From: Mactra quadrangularis
Taxonomy: Eukaryota; Mollusca; Bivalvia; Venerida; Mactridae
NCBI GenBank assembly: GCA_025267735.1
Contig: CM046293.1
Location: forward strand, 12,734,560 to 12,798,559
Length of the DNA: 64,000 nucleotides
Reading direction: 5' to 3'
Of the stretch, positions 23,001 through 33,885 are shown one piece after another (the stretch's first letter is position 1; each line of letters opens with the position of its first letter). The notes under the pieces are model-generated. The model was not told the origin of the DNA and searched no databases. It saw nothing but the letters and a program-made list of their open reading frames with translations. The position numbers and the translations under genes are program-made.

Positions 23001-26000
23001 TGGAAAAAAGTAATACATCATAATATATTGAATATGAGAAACATTCAACACATTTGAGTTGTTTGTATTCGGAAGTGTAATATTTCCCGCCATCCGCTCC
23101 AGTACCTGTTTAAAATGCATGCCAGGCTTACAGAATTAATATTTTGTTATGATAAGTAAACCATGGACTCCATATATTTTGTGTCACTAAACTACCTATT
23201 ATAGTATATGATTATACACCGTACGTGATCGTTGCGTTAAAAAGGACGGTATACAAAGTTTCATTAAAATTGAAATATAGATTATTTACCCGTACGTCCA
23301 AATTGATTGTATTGACCGCCAACTGAATTTTGTACTTCGGCATCAGACATCGAGGCTTCAAAATGAGCCGCTTGTAACTGAATCTGTACCTGTAATGTAT
23401 TCATCAATGTTTGAAGATAGTTGATAAATGTGATCCAAATCCAACCAATTGTTATCCGTAATTACCTTTTACACATTATTGAATGTGAGACTTGTGTTTG
23501 CATTGTTATCAATAGTTATGAAATTGTAAGACATCTCTAAATACTTCCAAACCACCATACGTTGTAATCAAACAAGTATCACACAGTGAACATAGTACAT
23601 AGCTTGCGTTCATTTGTGTTATACATATTGTGCGTAAAGTTTGACCCCGACCTGACCTTTATGCAAGAATATTCATTACATTGATACGAATGTAGTATTA
23701 ATGCTCGATTACACCATGGTCGTGAGGATTATGAGTTAAAATTGAACACACAAACATACTTCTATAATTTTACAATCGCTTCCGAAGTGTAGAATATGCG
23801 TGGTACTGATTTTCGTCGGGATATGCGTAGATAATTATTAGATGCAAATGTGAAAGGTCAGATCGGGGTCAATTTTTACGCACTATACAATGTATATATA
23901 AATATATCAAGGAATAAGTCAATAAGTTTTTCATTGAATGATGAATTAAAACATATCACGATAAAAGACATACAAACAACTTGCAATAGCATCAAATGCT
24001 CATCAGTCACATTTTAGTTCTACCCGCTGTTCGTGTACAATAGGAGGTACATTGTATTTGCGGACAGAGTCGAATACAAGAACGGCAATTTACCTCATAA
24101 TTTATTATCATTACTATGGTTGAGGTAAAAAAAAAACTAATTAGTAAAAAATCATCTCACCGGCTTTGGTGCAGCTTTTTCTTTTAGTTTGTTTTGACCT
24201 CTAGTTTTTCTATTAATACATTTTTTAACACACTTAGCTCGGCGATTTTCTTTCTTCTTTTGACACATTGATTGACATTTTTCAGTATTAGTGGATCGTT
24301 TACTTCTCTTGTTAGATTGTGTCGTCTGACTAGAATCCTGAAATAGATCAACGACTTGATAAAATACAATACAGTACAAAAATTTTTATTCTCTCATTTC
24401 ATATAGACATGAACAAATGAGGAACATAAATAGATATATATATTTTACGATGCACATAATAAGGAAAGAAGTACATACATAATTCAACAATGTCACATAA
24501 TAATAAAGAACAAATAAGTGACATTGAATAGGGTTGCAATCAGGAAATATTTTTTTCAAGTTATGTATTAATGTATTGCTGTTCATATAAGAGCACCAGA
24601 GCAATCAGGAACTATTTTTTCAAGTTATGTATTAATGTATTGGTGTCCATATAAGAGCACCAGAGCAATCAGGAACTATTTTTTTCAAGTTATGTATTAA
24701 TGTATTGGTGTCCATATAAGAGCACCAGAGCAATCAGGAACTATTTTTTTCAAGTTATGTATTAATGTATTGGTGTCCTTATAAGAGCACCAGAGCAATC
24801 AGGAACTATTTTTTTCAAGTAATGTATATTAATGTTTTGGTGTCCTCTTAAGAGCACCAGAGAGTCATAATTATATAAAAAATTAAATAATATTAAAATA
24901 TATGAATAATATTAACAAAGGGGATTTAAATTTTAAACAGAACCGAACTCATGTACTATTTTAGAGGAACGTACAGTTTAAGATCGAAGCCTGCAATTCG
25001 ACCAACTCAAACTATCAGGATGAGTCAAACATTACATATACAATGTATACATGTTGACTATAGTGCGTACAAAAAAACAAAACACTGTTTATAATAACAA
25101 TAGAATAAACTAATCCACTACGAGGGACGCTCAGGATGACAATAACATAAACATGTGATATGTTTTACGATTGTCTTAGTTGTTAGTGTAATGGAACAGA
25201 TTTTTACCAACATAAGCACGATTTACCAACAAGTGGTGGTATCCATCATGCTAATTTTGTTACATGTATATCAGATACAAAGATTATCTTATTTAATTTC
25301 ATAAGTTATAATAATATAAAGAGTAAACTCATAACACATGTGAACTTCAATAGATCTATATACATGAATGGTTTGCATGTTTCTTTTGAAAGTACATGTA
25401 CAATGTATGCACTGACATGTTGAAACACCACATTATTTGAATATTAAATTGGTCATATAACATTTAATTCACTAGACTCTCTATATATTATTTTTTCAAC
25501 ACGTAATAGTATCAATACTTTAATTTGAATTACATGGTGGCATATTTCTGCCATCAAATAACCACACAACTAACTAGATAATTAAGGGGTTAATTAGTTA
25601 CGGTAACTAGTCAACCACTTAACTTAATTAACTTAAGTGGTTAACTAACTACCGTAAATAGTTAACCTCTCACTTAACTAGTTAGTTATGTGGTTATCTG
25701 GTGGCAGAAATATGCCACCATAGTATTAGATGTCTCAAATTTGTTACCATACGGAGCCATGAAGAAAATTCCCATTCATAGTTTTTATACAAGCTAATTG
25801 TAAATAGAGACTGAATGGAAATTAGAGTTGATTTTCATTGTTTTGAATATTGTGGTTAGATGTTCACACCCCCTATGATTCACTTCCGGTATTATAAAAA
25901 TGATGATAAAATGATAGTTCAATAAAAAAAAGTCCAGGAAAGATAATATTATTGCTAGCTATCGGTGTACTGACAAATTAGAGTCAAGTGCGTAAAGTGA

Positions 26001-27119
26001 ACTCGATGTGAATGTGTCTGTACTGATTGAATATTTACTCGGTTCATGATTATGAACAACTATAGAGTAAAGTATTCTAGATTTGAGTAAAAACAGTTTA
26101 ATTTAAAATCCCTTTAAGCGGTAACTAAGTGGAGACTTCCATGTTTGAGAGGGAACTCACATAGATAAAAATTCACTCTAATATTAAAGTCGTTAGGTTT
26201 TCTTTGAGTTTTCCCTGACATATACGGTGTTAATTATTGGGTTTATTTGTGAGTACAGAAACTAAACGTTTTCTAACAACAAAGTATATAGAATCAGCGC
26301 CGTAAATCTTGATTTATACCCTTTGATAGACAACACCCGGAATGCAAATGAATGGGCTTTTACCTCCGGTAAAACAAAAACAAAAAAAACGTTAATTGTA
26401 CCTCGTAAATTGGAGTAGAAAACCCCAATATTTTGATTTCCGGGTATCATCTATTGTAAAATATATTAAAGCTAACTTACATCTAATTCAGTGTCGTTTT
26501 CCAAGTCACGGTTGCCATCTCCTGATGCGTCAGTTGACATTAAACTGTCATTAGGAATATTCGCACTGTCGTCATCATTATCATCATCATTATCACCGTT
26601 ATAATCGTCATGTTCATTATCACGGTAATCATTATCGTCATCATCGATATTATCACTATTATCGTCATCATCGTCACTATAATCATCATCACCATCACTA
26701 TAATCATCATCATCACTACTGTCGTAGTAATCATCATCATCATCATCAGAATCATAATATTCCAAATAGTCGTCATCAATCACAACATATTCTTTAAAAT
26801 GTTCATGTTCATGTCCAGGTATGATTGGAGCAGCAGTAGTTATCACTGACGCTGCTAATGCTTCTGCTGTTGCTGATGCTGCTCCTGATGATGATGATGG
26901 TGGTGGTGATGATGGTGTAACACTATTAATAACATTAATTTTATGATAGCAATACCCGGCACATACACATGCTATTATACATGTTGTAAAGTTTATGATT
27001 GTTAGACCGATCATGAACAATCGCCATCCATATATTAAACGAGCTTTAATATTTGTACCGTAAGCAGTGTATTCAAGATTCTCCACTTGAATTAAACTTT
27101 CTTTCACAGATTTCCCCAT
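16707..27119 (-). CDS. TNF superfamily ligand, gene A (five exons, 446 aa)
   Basis: The model joins minus-strand exons 27119-26481, 24337-24161, 23389-23290, 20129-20008 and 17009-16707 (intron phases 0, 0, 1, 0), all with GT-AG borders, into 446 codons plus stop. The protein is a predicted type II membrane protein: cytoplasmic residues 1-32, a Cys-rich membrane helix around 34-58, a Ser/Pro/Ala stretch, a very acidic Asp-rich stalk (about 115-185), a furin-type R-S-K-R at 224-227, a basic insert with two CxxxC motifs, then a TNF homology domain from about 273 to 432. Domain support is the F-L-V-Y-A-Q strand at the end of exon 4, the Cys374/Cys390 pair and T-Y-F-G-L-V-Q at 422-428. By family, such ligands trimerise, may be shed at the furin site and bind TNF-receptor-type proteins. 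Which vertebrate subfamily is closest cannot be told from the sequence alone. The same-strand paralogue B lies 3.4 kb downstream. Confidence 0.88.
17449..17627. mobile_element. 179-bp MITE, gene A intron 4
   Basis: Ends AAACTCCCAGCAGCGGTTAT and its near-complement ending at 17627. A second nested inverted pair (GCACTGTGAGGAGTTTGA) lies inside. Confidence 0.7.
17875..18125 (+). mobile_element. tRNA-headed SINE-like repeat, family 2
   Basis: TTCAGTGGTAGGACGAGCG resembles a tRNA A box and TTACGGGTTTAACCTC a B box. The body has AAGGTGTAAATGAGTAAAGC, and AGTCGGCTGAACAG is shared with a fragment at 47145. In gene A intron 4. Confidence 0.5.
18318..18539. mobile_element. MITE with CAGTGTGTTCAGTTAC ends (copy 1)
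   Basis: Outer inverted ends enclose several ACAACTCAACCC/GGGTTGAGTTGT blocks and CGTAACGTT motifs. A copy lies at 34510-34692. In gene A intron 4. Confidence 0.7.
20008..20129 (-). CDS. Gene A exon 4: central TNF domain strands
   Basis: Residues 306-346. The conserved pattern is a Trp-containing strand (K-S-S-W-Y-D), then I-A-T-V-K-S-S-G-I-F-L-V-Y-A-Q, the family's most recognisable strand. The acceptor is TTTCAG, the donor GTATGT, phase 0. The matching exon of gene B ends at the same point (Y-V-Q). Confidence 0.87.
20807..21174. mobile_element. ~370-bp MITE in gene A intron 3 (copy 2)
   Basis: Inverted copy of the element at 6436-6805, aligning over its whole length with scattered differences. 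The opposite orientation argues for separate insertion, not inheritance with the gene duplication. Confidence 0.7.
21275..21400. mobile_element. TATGGTGGCATA MITE, partial copy
   Basis: The right end TTATCTGATGGCAGAGATA is kept and the left end is lost. In gene A intron 3. Confidence 0.55.
21451..21877. mobile_element. 427-bp DNA element with CACGTTCTGC ends
   Basis: GGGGCACGTTCTGC at the left and GCAGAACGTGTCC at the right are inverted. CGCTAGCTAG occurs near both ends. In gene A intron 3. Confidence 0.6.
23290..23389 (-). CDS. Gene A exon 3: start of TNF homology domain
   Basis: Residues 273-305 plus one base. It begins V-Q-I-Q-L-Q-A-A-H-F-E, resembling the first strand of TNF domains, where an A-H pair is common. 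The acceptor is TTACAG and the donor G|GTAAAT (phase 1). Confidence 0.8.
23630..23883. mobile_element. MITE with GTGCGTAAA ends (copy 1), gene A intron 2-3 region
   Basis: The ends GTGCGTAAAGTTTGACCCCG and CGGGGTCAATTTTTACGCAC are inverted. It lies between exons 2 and 3. A copy lies at 51797-52071. Confidence 0.75.
24161..24337 (-). CDS. Gene A exon 2: furin site and twin CxxxC basic insert
   Basis: Residues 214-272. The acceptor is TTTCAG and the donor GTGAGA. The exon carries K-R-S-K-R, a good proprotein convertase site, followed by C234-x3-C238 and C249-x3-C253 in a Lys/Arg-rich stretch. Twin CxxxC spacing is typical of small disulfide-tied helical hairpins. It is not part of a standard TNF domain and would sit at the N-terminus of the released ligand. 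Confidence 0.83.
24536..24863. repeat. 65-bp tandem repeat, five copies, gene A intron 1
   Basis: Units start at 24536, 24601, 24665, 24730 and 24795 with GCAATCAGGAACTATTTT and end AAGAGCACCAGA. The copies are nearly identical. Confidence 0.85.
25059..25262. mobile_element. TATAGTGCGTAC MITE, truncated copy
   Basis: It begins TATAGTGCGTACAAAAAAAC and loses its right third. Full 311-bp copies are at 32918-33228 and 33238-33548. Confidence 0.7.
25533..25722. mobile_element. TATGGTGGCATA MITE, copy with internal duplication
   Basis: Both ends are intact (ATGGTGGCATATTTCTGCC and its complement). The interior repeats GGTTAACTA/TAGTTAACC blocks. In gene A intron 1. Confidence 0.7.
26481..27119 (-). 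CDS. Gene A exon 1: tail, membrane helix and Asp-rich stalk
   Basis: The exon opens at the ATG complementary to 27117-27119 and encodes residues 1-213. After a 32-residue cytoplasmic part comes a hydrophobic segment with C-V-C-A-G-Y-C, then Pro/Ser and Ala runs, then roughly 70 residues dominated by Asp, Tyr and Ser. The GAT/GAC runs are close to a microsatellite, so length polymorphism is likely. The donor is GTAAGT (complement of 26475-26480), phase 0. Confidence 0.87.
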
Positions 27120-27944
27120 ACTTAGTTTTATTATATGTTCAGTCAGTTGACCAGAACAAATATTGATAATTAAATTTTGATTAAAAAATCGTATTTTCTA
27201 ACTGTAAGCTGTGAGATTCAGATCTAGTCTGATGAACTTGTAGTAGGGTACCGAGGCTTTTTATTCTGTTCGTTGACTAATTCTGGTTAGTCCAGAAGAT
27301 CCAATACGTTGTAAGCCTGTCTTCCATTCACCAGGAAACCCTAACAGAAACACAAAGAGAAACAGAAATTATGGAAATGAATGTTGAAACTTAAGTACTC
27401 GGAAATAACGCCCGACTCATTCGTGGGATAATTACGAGCAGTATGCATGTTCACTACTTTATAAATGTACTCTGTTCTAGTTTAATCATGGTTCGCCCCC
27501 TTCTTTCTCTGACATTTTGTTATTGGTTAATACTGAGTTAGATAATTATGCTGATGTCAACAGTCAACTACGAAACTTGGTTTTTTATCACTCTATTTTC
27601 AAAGCCTGCATTGAGTTTACATATTATGGAGAAGACTAATGTATAAGTGTCTATTGATCTAGCTCATTGCCCGTGAACATACATTAAATGTAACATATAA
27701 ATAGATGGAGGCATTACTAGTTTAACTACATATAAACAAAGAAGAATGTACAGTAGTTATGCACTGAACTATTCATAAAGAAAATATACGTAGTAAGGAA
27801 GATATTTATGATTGGTCGACTAACAGTGGTATAATGAAACGGAATGAAACTTCGGTTTAATCCAATGTAAAATCTTCGTCTCGGTATTTTTGTACTTCAT
27901 TTAAATAAAATGTTTAAACTATAAAAACATGCATGATTCTTCTC

Positions 27945-28010
27945 CGAGGCAGGCTTTCGTGAACCTTGGTCATGAAATAATTTCTACGGTCATTCTCTAT
28001 CTGAAATAAA
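27945..28010 (+). mobile_element. Fragment of SINE family 1
   Basis: Contains CTTTCGTGAACCTTGGTCATG and TTTCTACGGTCATTCTC, matching the body of the SINE at 31392. Confidence 0.5.
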
Positions 28011-29339
28011 CTAATTATAAGACAGTGGACGTGTTGCTATAAATAAGAACGATTTGTCCATAGATATGCTGAATTTAGACATTCAATATGATTAAATAAA
28101 TGTTAGCCAAAATTATTATGATTGATTTCTACAATATTTATACAGCACTGTTTTCATAAATAAATACGTTCTAAAGTGTTTTATATTGACCAGACAAAAC
28201 ATGGCCATACATAGAACATTAGAGTACAAAATTAATTCAACAATAATGTTTTATCTGCATAGGTGGTCCTAAGAAATAAACGTTGATAAGAAATACACAC
28301 ACATTTGGCGTAAATCAAAGCACAATTTAAAAATCCAGAAAGTTTAAGAACTTTAAAATGGTCCAATCATTGGCCAAAATGGCTATTTAAGTTTACCCCC
28401 ACCCCTACACCCCCCCCCCCACACACACACTTGGAATGATGATGGGACAGCATTTTAAAGATTTATAAAACTCGAATCAGAGCCGTAGTGTAATATTATA
28501 TACATTGCGTTGTAACAATTATTTTTAGGCGAAACAATATTACCACAACAGAACAGATTTATTTCTAGCATCAAAACGCTATGTATAATTTTGTTATTGT
28601 CAATACACAATACAATTGGAAACAGCAGTGAATTTAGAAAGCATATGAATACAAATATAGTCACCTCTTTTTTAGTTCAACGTAACAACTTTTCTGGTGC
28701 TTGAGCCTTCTAAGCAAAAACTATGTAATGACCAATCAATGGAACTTTTACTTTACCGCGAAAAGTAAATTAATCACTTTTGTAAGATATGAAGATATTT
28801 TATAATCTAGCAAAGACCTCACAAATTCTAAGACTACCGTTTTGCCTTTTGTGAGACATTTTTATATCATGATGCACCGGAACTTATGAATGTAAACACG
28901 TGTAAAAAATAATAAATAAACTAATATATTCCTTAAAATAAACGCAATTCTGACTTGTGTTCGTTAATTCTCATTGTTCATGCATTAGGAAATAGGAAAT
29001 TATTTAATGTATATTATCTTTATTATTAATAAGACGGACATTCAACTATGAGTATTATAGTGTAATTTCTATGTTTGGAGTATGACTTCAGTAAGTAGGC
29101 AATCATATTTCTGGAAATTATATTATTGGTGTATTGCTAATTACAAGGATTCTTATTCGTCTATGAACAACCCAGTTATAATAATTTAAAAATCCGATAC
29201 CCAGTGACTAAGAATCAATTGTTCATATATAATAATGATTACTAGTAGTTTAGTTTAAACTTATTTTATTGCTCGTAAATACATTTTTCAATTACATAAA
29301 TACAACAAATATAATGATAATACATAACTTAATGCATAT

Positions 29340-29712
29340 ACGGCAATCGGGTTGAGCCACAAGTTCTTAAACTTAGTTACGACTCTCCCCTATTACTAGT
29401 AATATATACTCAATACTTGGATAGACATCATATCAACACAATTTTGGATATCTTACGGAAACCAGCGCACCTAACCTAGCTTGCCTGGACCATTGTCTAT
29501 ATCCAGTACTCACTAACTCTTCCGCAAGACCAGAAACTTGTCCTATTACATTATCCAACCTAGAGCGTTTATGCCTAAAAAACTCTTGTACGGTATAAAC
29601 ATATATAGGGTATAGTAATTGTCTTTTGTCTTATACTATGTAAATAATGTTTGTAATATTTTGATTTTGTTGTGTAGCTCTCCAATACTGGAGGAAATAA
29701 AGTTATATGATA
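29340..29712 (+). mobile_element. Possible LINE 3' tail
   Basis: It ends CTCTCCAATACTGGAGGAAATAAAGT, a small hairpin with AATAAA of the sort that closes some non-LTR retrotransposons. There is no coding part here. Confidence 0.3.
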
Positions 29713-29857
29713 TTTATTTGACATTTAACCATTTTATAAGAATATAAAAGCCAAAATGCGGACAAACATCTTTAATACACACTATTTCATTTTACTTTAA
29801 TAATCAAACATTTAAACATGGGGTACATATATAATGTCATTCTATTCATGTTCAATA

Positions 29858-29977
29858 CACTGGCACCAGAGTCCTCACACTCGTTAAACACGTACTATAA
29901 GCACATGGAACTATATACAAATGTATAGGGACGTGCGCATTATTTTATGATAATAAGATATGGACTCTGGTGTCAGT
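29858..29977. mobile_element. hAT MITE, 120 bp, with 8-bp target duplication
   Basis: GTTCAATA at 29850-29857 and 29978-29985 flanks perfect ends CACTGGCACCAGAGTCC and GGACTCTGGTGTCAGTG (one mismatch). Eight-bp duplication and CA-TG termini fit the hAT superfamily. Confidence 0.85.
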
Positions 29978-31067
29978 GGTTCAATATTCTGTTGACAAAT
30001 ATTTCATTATTATGTCATGATCAGTTTATGGAGAAATTAAAGACAAATTAAAATATCAAATGTTTAATATAATTAAATGACTTCAAGAATATTGCGACTG
30101 TTTTCAAATCTGTTGTAAATTAATGTTTTTTGGTATAGGGCCGTAACTACAAAAAGAATTTACTAGCAAATCCAAAAACATTCCCCTTGTAGTTTGCTTA
30201 TTTAAATCCAATAGATAAGACATCCGTAAAAATACCCTCAAAATATCTCACATCTGTTAGTGAGACTTTACATATTGTACGTAAAATTAAATCATAAACA
30301 TGACAGTCCATGGTGCTATAGTAACAAGTCATATTTCTTTGTTTCCTACTGCGCAAAACAATATGGCACATGTCGTGGTTAAGAAATGAAATAAAATAAA
30401 ACATAACCATTTTAACCCCTAGTGTTGACCCAAATAAACGGATGTTAAATATCTACAATCGATTCAGGAAACGATTTACATGAAACGCATTCGCGCTACC
30501 CCAACTTATTTTGAATATTACAATATTGGCGATTGGCTGGAATATTGCATCATACATGTTTTACTTCCAGCAAGACGAAATAGGCTAACGATAATTTATT
30601 CTTATGTCATATGTGATATAATCTTACATAATGGTGCCTAACGTCGCTTTTCAATATTTTTATCAGTCATATCACGACTACAAGTCGTCCTACTCACGTT
30701 TCGTGGACATGCTTTATTACCTCTTTACATTAATCTTTCAACATACATTGTACATGTATTGTACTAAAAACATACCCTCGCCTATGTCTGATAATTTTGT
30801 TAGGCGAGAGAATAATCATTGAAAATATTTCAGGATTATAATCCCACTTTTTTGTATATTCCGCCTCGGAAACGAACCCACTGCTCACTGATCCTAGATT
30901 TGTATTTGATATTTGTAAAGCAGGCATATTGTGTCATACAATAACAAAAACATAAAAGATAAAACACTCGGTTGATTAGTAATAGAAATAATGAGTCATT
31001 ATGGAATAGCTGTGTCTAAAGTTGTGAACCTAACCTTTCAGTTTCATGAAAATTTTTGATGGAAAGG

Positions 31068-31345
31068 TTCAACACCGTAGCAACGAATTTATAGATTTTA
31101 TCACGGTGGTCAGTCAACCCACTCATCATTCATTGATTTCAAGGCTAAATCACTGGATGTAGCTGTTAACCAGTCGTAAGTGACATATAACTGCCCTTCA
31201 TAATTAAGATTGAATGATAGGAGGGAGAATGGCTGTAGAAGTTATTTCATGACCAAGCTCCACTAAAGTATGCCCTGTCCGGGAAACGAACCTACAAACC
31301 CTCCATCTAGAATTGTGTGGTCCTAACTGAGCTAACAAACAATAA
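31068..31345 (-). mobile_element. SINE family 1, diverged, minus
   Basis: Reads in reverse through the same body as 31392-31711 (CGGTGGTCAGTCAACCCACTC, TTTCATGACCAAGCTCCAC) to a worn tRNA-like head near 31340. Confidence 0.6.
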
Positions 31346-31391
31346 TCATTAAGAATAATTTATCCATTCAGTTTACATAAATATAATTATA

Positions 31392-31711
31392 TAGCCGCCC
31401 GGCTAGCTCAGTTGGTAGCACGCAAGTCTACTGATCGAGGGGTCGTGGATTCGATTCCCGGGCGAAGCATACTTTCGTGGAGCTTGGTCATGAAATTATT
31501 TCTACGGCCATTCTCCCTCCTACCAATGATTTACAATTATGTAGGGCAGTTGTCAGTCATTGACGAAAGTATGTGCTTAGTAGTTGGTTAACAGCTTAAT
31601 CCAGAGATTTAGCCTTTCCAGGAACAGTGAGTAGGTTGAATGACCGTCGTTATATGACCTATATAATGTGTTGCTACGGCGTTAAATCCAACAAAAACAA
31701 ACAAAAAAATA
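31392..31711 (+). mobile_element. tRNA-derived SINE, family 1, full length with target duplication
   Basis: The head has an A box (GGCTAGCTCAGTTGGTAG) and B box (GGATTCGATTCC) spaced as in a tRNA. A ~220-bp body and a tail in ACAAAAACAAACAAA follow. ATATAATTATA at 31381-31391 and 31712-31722 is the target duplication. It is not a functional tRNA: no proper acceptor stem is closed by the body. Confidence 0.85.
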
Positions 31712-31754
31712 ATATAATTATAACGGACAATGACCAAATCAGTTACCTAGTCGG

Positions 31755-31870
31755 TTTTTTTTTTCAAAAGGTTCGGGGTGTGAATCCCTTTAGGGTATTT
31801 TGCTAATTTCCTTGATAGGATAACTTGATATCAGAGTAAATGGGAACTCTTTCAGGTGGCATTATTCCTC
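31755..31870. repeat. Fragment of SINE family 2 body
   Basis: GGGGTGTGAATCCCTTTAGGG and GAGTAAATGGGAACTC are reminiscent of the bodies at 7240 and 17875. Confidence 0.35.
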
Positions 31871-32089
31871 ATTTGTTGGCTGCAGTATATACATATGTAA
31901 AAGTCTCTCAATTAATGTTGATACATACAAGTATATGCTAGTAGCCAGATGACCAGAGACCGAAACAGTAAAGAAGTTGAAAAGTGTGTCTCCATGAAAA
32001 CTAGACTAGATATGTTAAACATCTTTCAATATTATCATCATTATTATTATTCTTATTAATACTCCAGTTTGCTGCTTGATGCTATTTCT

Positions 32090-32205
32090 TGTGTGTGGGT
32101 GTGTGTGTGGCTGTGTGTTTGTGGTGTGTGTGGGGTGTGTGCGGGGATTGGGTGTGCGTGTGTGAGTGTAGGGGTGTGGGGGGAGAGTGTGTGTGTTTAA
32201 TTCAT
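32090..32205. repeat. GT-rich simple repeat
   Basis: Imperfect (TG)n with GGG interruptions over about 115 bp. Confidence 0.8.
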
Positions 32206-32229
32206 TAATGTGTGTGAATTTCTTTAATG

Positions 32230-32365
32230 CTTTTACATGTATATATGTTGTTTACATTGTTTTGCATTGTTGTTAGATGACCTTCTGGTAGATAAGCCTT
32301 GCGCTTAAGGAGTTCTCATCTTTAAATAAAGACATTTTTATTATTATTATATTATTATTATTTAA
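32230..32365 (+). mobile_element. Possible LINE 3' tail with ATT repeats
   Basis: AAATAAAGACATTTTTATTATTATT follows a short unique stretch. Trinucleotide tails after AATAAA are typical of some LINE 3' ends. Confidence 0.35.
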
Positions 32366-32917
32366 AGGTAAAGCTTTAAACTTGAACGTAGATCTTCAAT
32401 AAAATACGCCAAAAAAGTGGTCTCATATTGTTATATATGTCACAGGGTTTCCAAAGCACTTTCTATATTTAGAAATATTTGGGATCCTTTCAGTTTTAAA
32501 CCAGTTTTTGTGTCACATCTGAGGAGATTTCATTGGTTACCTGTCAGTTATTTGTAAATCTTGGTCATTAGTGGTAGGAGCATTAGTTTGTTAAAACTTC
32601 AAAATTGTGAAATTGAGGTAGAAATAGAAGTTGTACAGTCTCAATTAGTTATTCACTGCTTGGGAATACATTGTATTGTTAGAATTGATTAGTGGAAATT
32701 ATATATTTGTTTCAATACAGAGTGAAGGAATATAAATCTCTTAAAGTGATTGTTGAGGAAATTATTAAGTAAACTTTTGTGTGAAAAACGTCCAAGTGTA
32801 TTGTAGTATTATACTGGATATAGTTTCCTTATACGTGATACAGGACAGTGAAATCATCTCACTTAGTGATTAGAAATGATACTAAGTTTAGTATATGTGT
32901 AATAATATCGATATATC

Positions 32918-33228
32918 TATAGTTCGAACAAACAAACAAAACACTGTTCATAATAACAATAGAATAAACTAATCCACGATGACGAGAGACGCTCAGGATG
33001 ACAATAACATAAACAAGTGCTATGTTTTACAAGTGTCTTAGTTGTTGGTGTAATGGGGGAAAATACCATTACAAGCATGATTTACCAACAAATGGTGGTA
33101 TCCATCATGCTAATTTTGTTAAAATGAATTACACACATATTATTTTCATTACTGCCTACCCAAGAAATGGATTGTCTCATTTCTAATGTTTACCCAAACA
33201 CGTTTTGGTTTTTTTTGTACGCACTATA
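32918..33228. mobile_element. TATAGTGCGTAC MITE, 311 bp, forward
   Basis: The left end is eroded (TATAGTTCGAACAAAC) and the right end GTACGCACTATA is intact. Nine bases later the same element starts again in reverse. Confidence 0.75.
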
Positions 33229-33237
33229 GGTGAAACA

Positions 33238-33548
33238 TATAGTGCGTACAAAAAAAACAAAACGTGTTTTGGTAAACATTAAAAATGAGACAATTCATTT
33301 CAGGGGTAGGCATTAATGAAAATAAATTTTGTGTAATTCATTTTAACAAAATTATCATGGTTGATAAACCACCACCACTTGGTAAATCATGCTTGTTATG
33401 GTAGAACGCTTTCAATTACACCAACAACTAAGACACAAATAAAACATATCGCAAATGTTTATTTTAAAGTCATCCTGGACATCCCTCGTCGCGGGTTAGT
33501 TCATTGTATTGTTATTGTAAACAGTGTTTTTTTTTTGTACGCACTATA
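33238..33548. mobile_element. TATAGTGCGTAC MITE, 311 bp, reverse
   Basis: Both ends are intact. It is the reverse complement of 32918-33228, giving a 631-bp inverted arrangement around a 9-bp centre. Confidence 0.75.
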
Positions 33549-33573
33549 GTCATAGTGTGTATCAACATAATCA

Positions 33574-33885
33574 TTGTTTGTTTGTTGGGTTTCACGCCAT
33601 AGCAACACATTGTATAGGTCATATAACGGCGGTCAGTCAACCTAATCACTGTTCCTGGAAAGGCTAAATCTCTTGATTTAGCTGTTAACCCACTACTAAG
33701 CGCATACTTTCGTCAGTGACTGAGAACTGCCCTACATAATTACAAATCATTGGTAGGAGGGAGAATGGTCGTAGAAATAATTTCATGACAAAGCTCCACG
33801 AAAGTATGCTCCGCCCGGGAATCAAATCCACGACCCCTCGACCAGTAGACTTGCGTGTTACTAATTGAGCTAGTAGCCGGGCGGC
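33574..33885 (-). mobile_element. SINE family 1, full length, minus
   Basis: It runs from the TGTTTGTTTG tail complement to a complete tRNA-like head (GAATCAAATCCACGACC, GCCGGGCGGC complements). ACATAAT lies on both sides as a likely target duplication. Confidence 0.75.

Noticed and set aside
28405..28425. Poly-C run as a regulatory site
   Set aside because: Simple low-complexity sequence with no context.
31394..31466. tRNA gene
   Set aside because: A and B boxes are present, but the sequence continues into a 220-bp SINE body with a target duplication; four or more copies share it.
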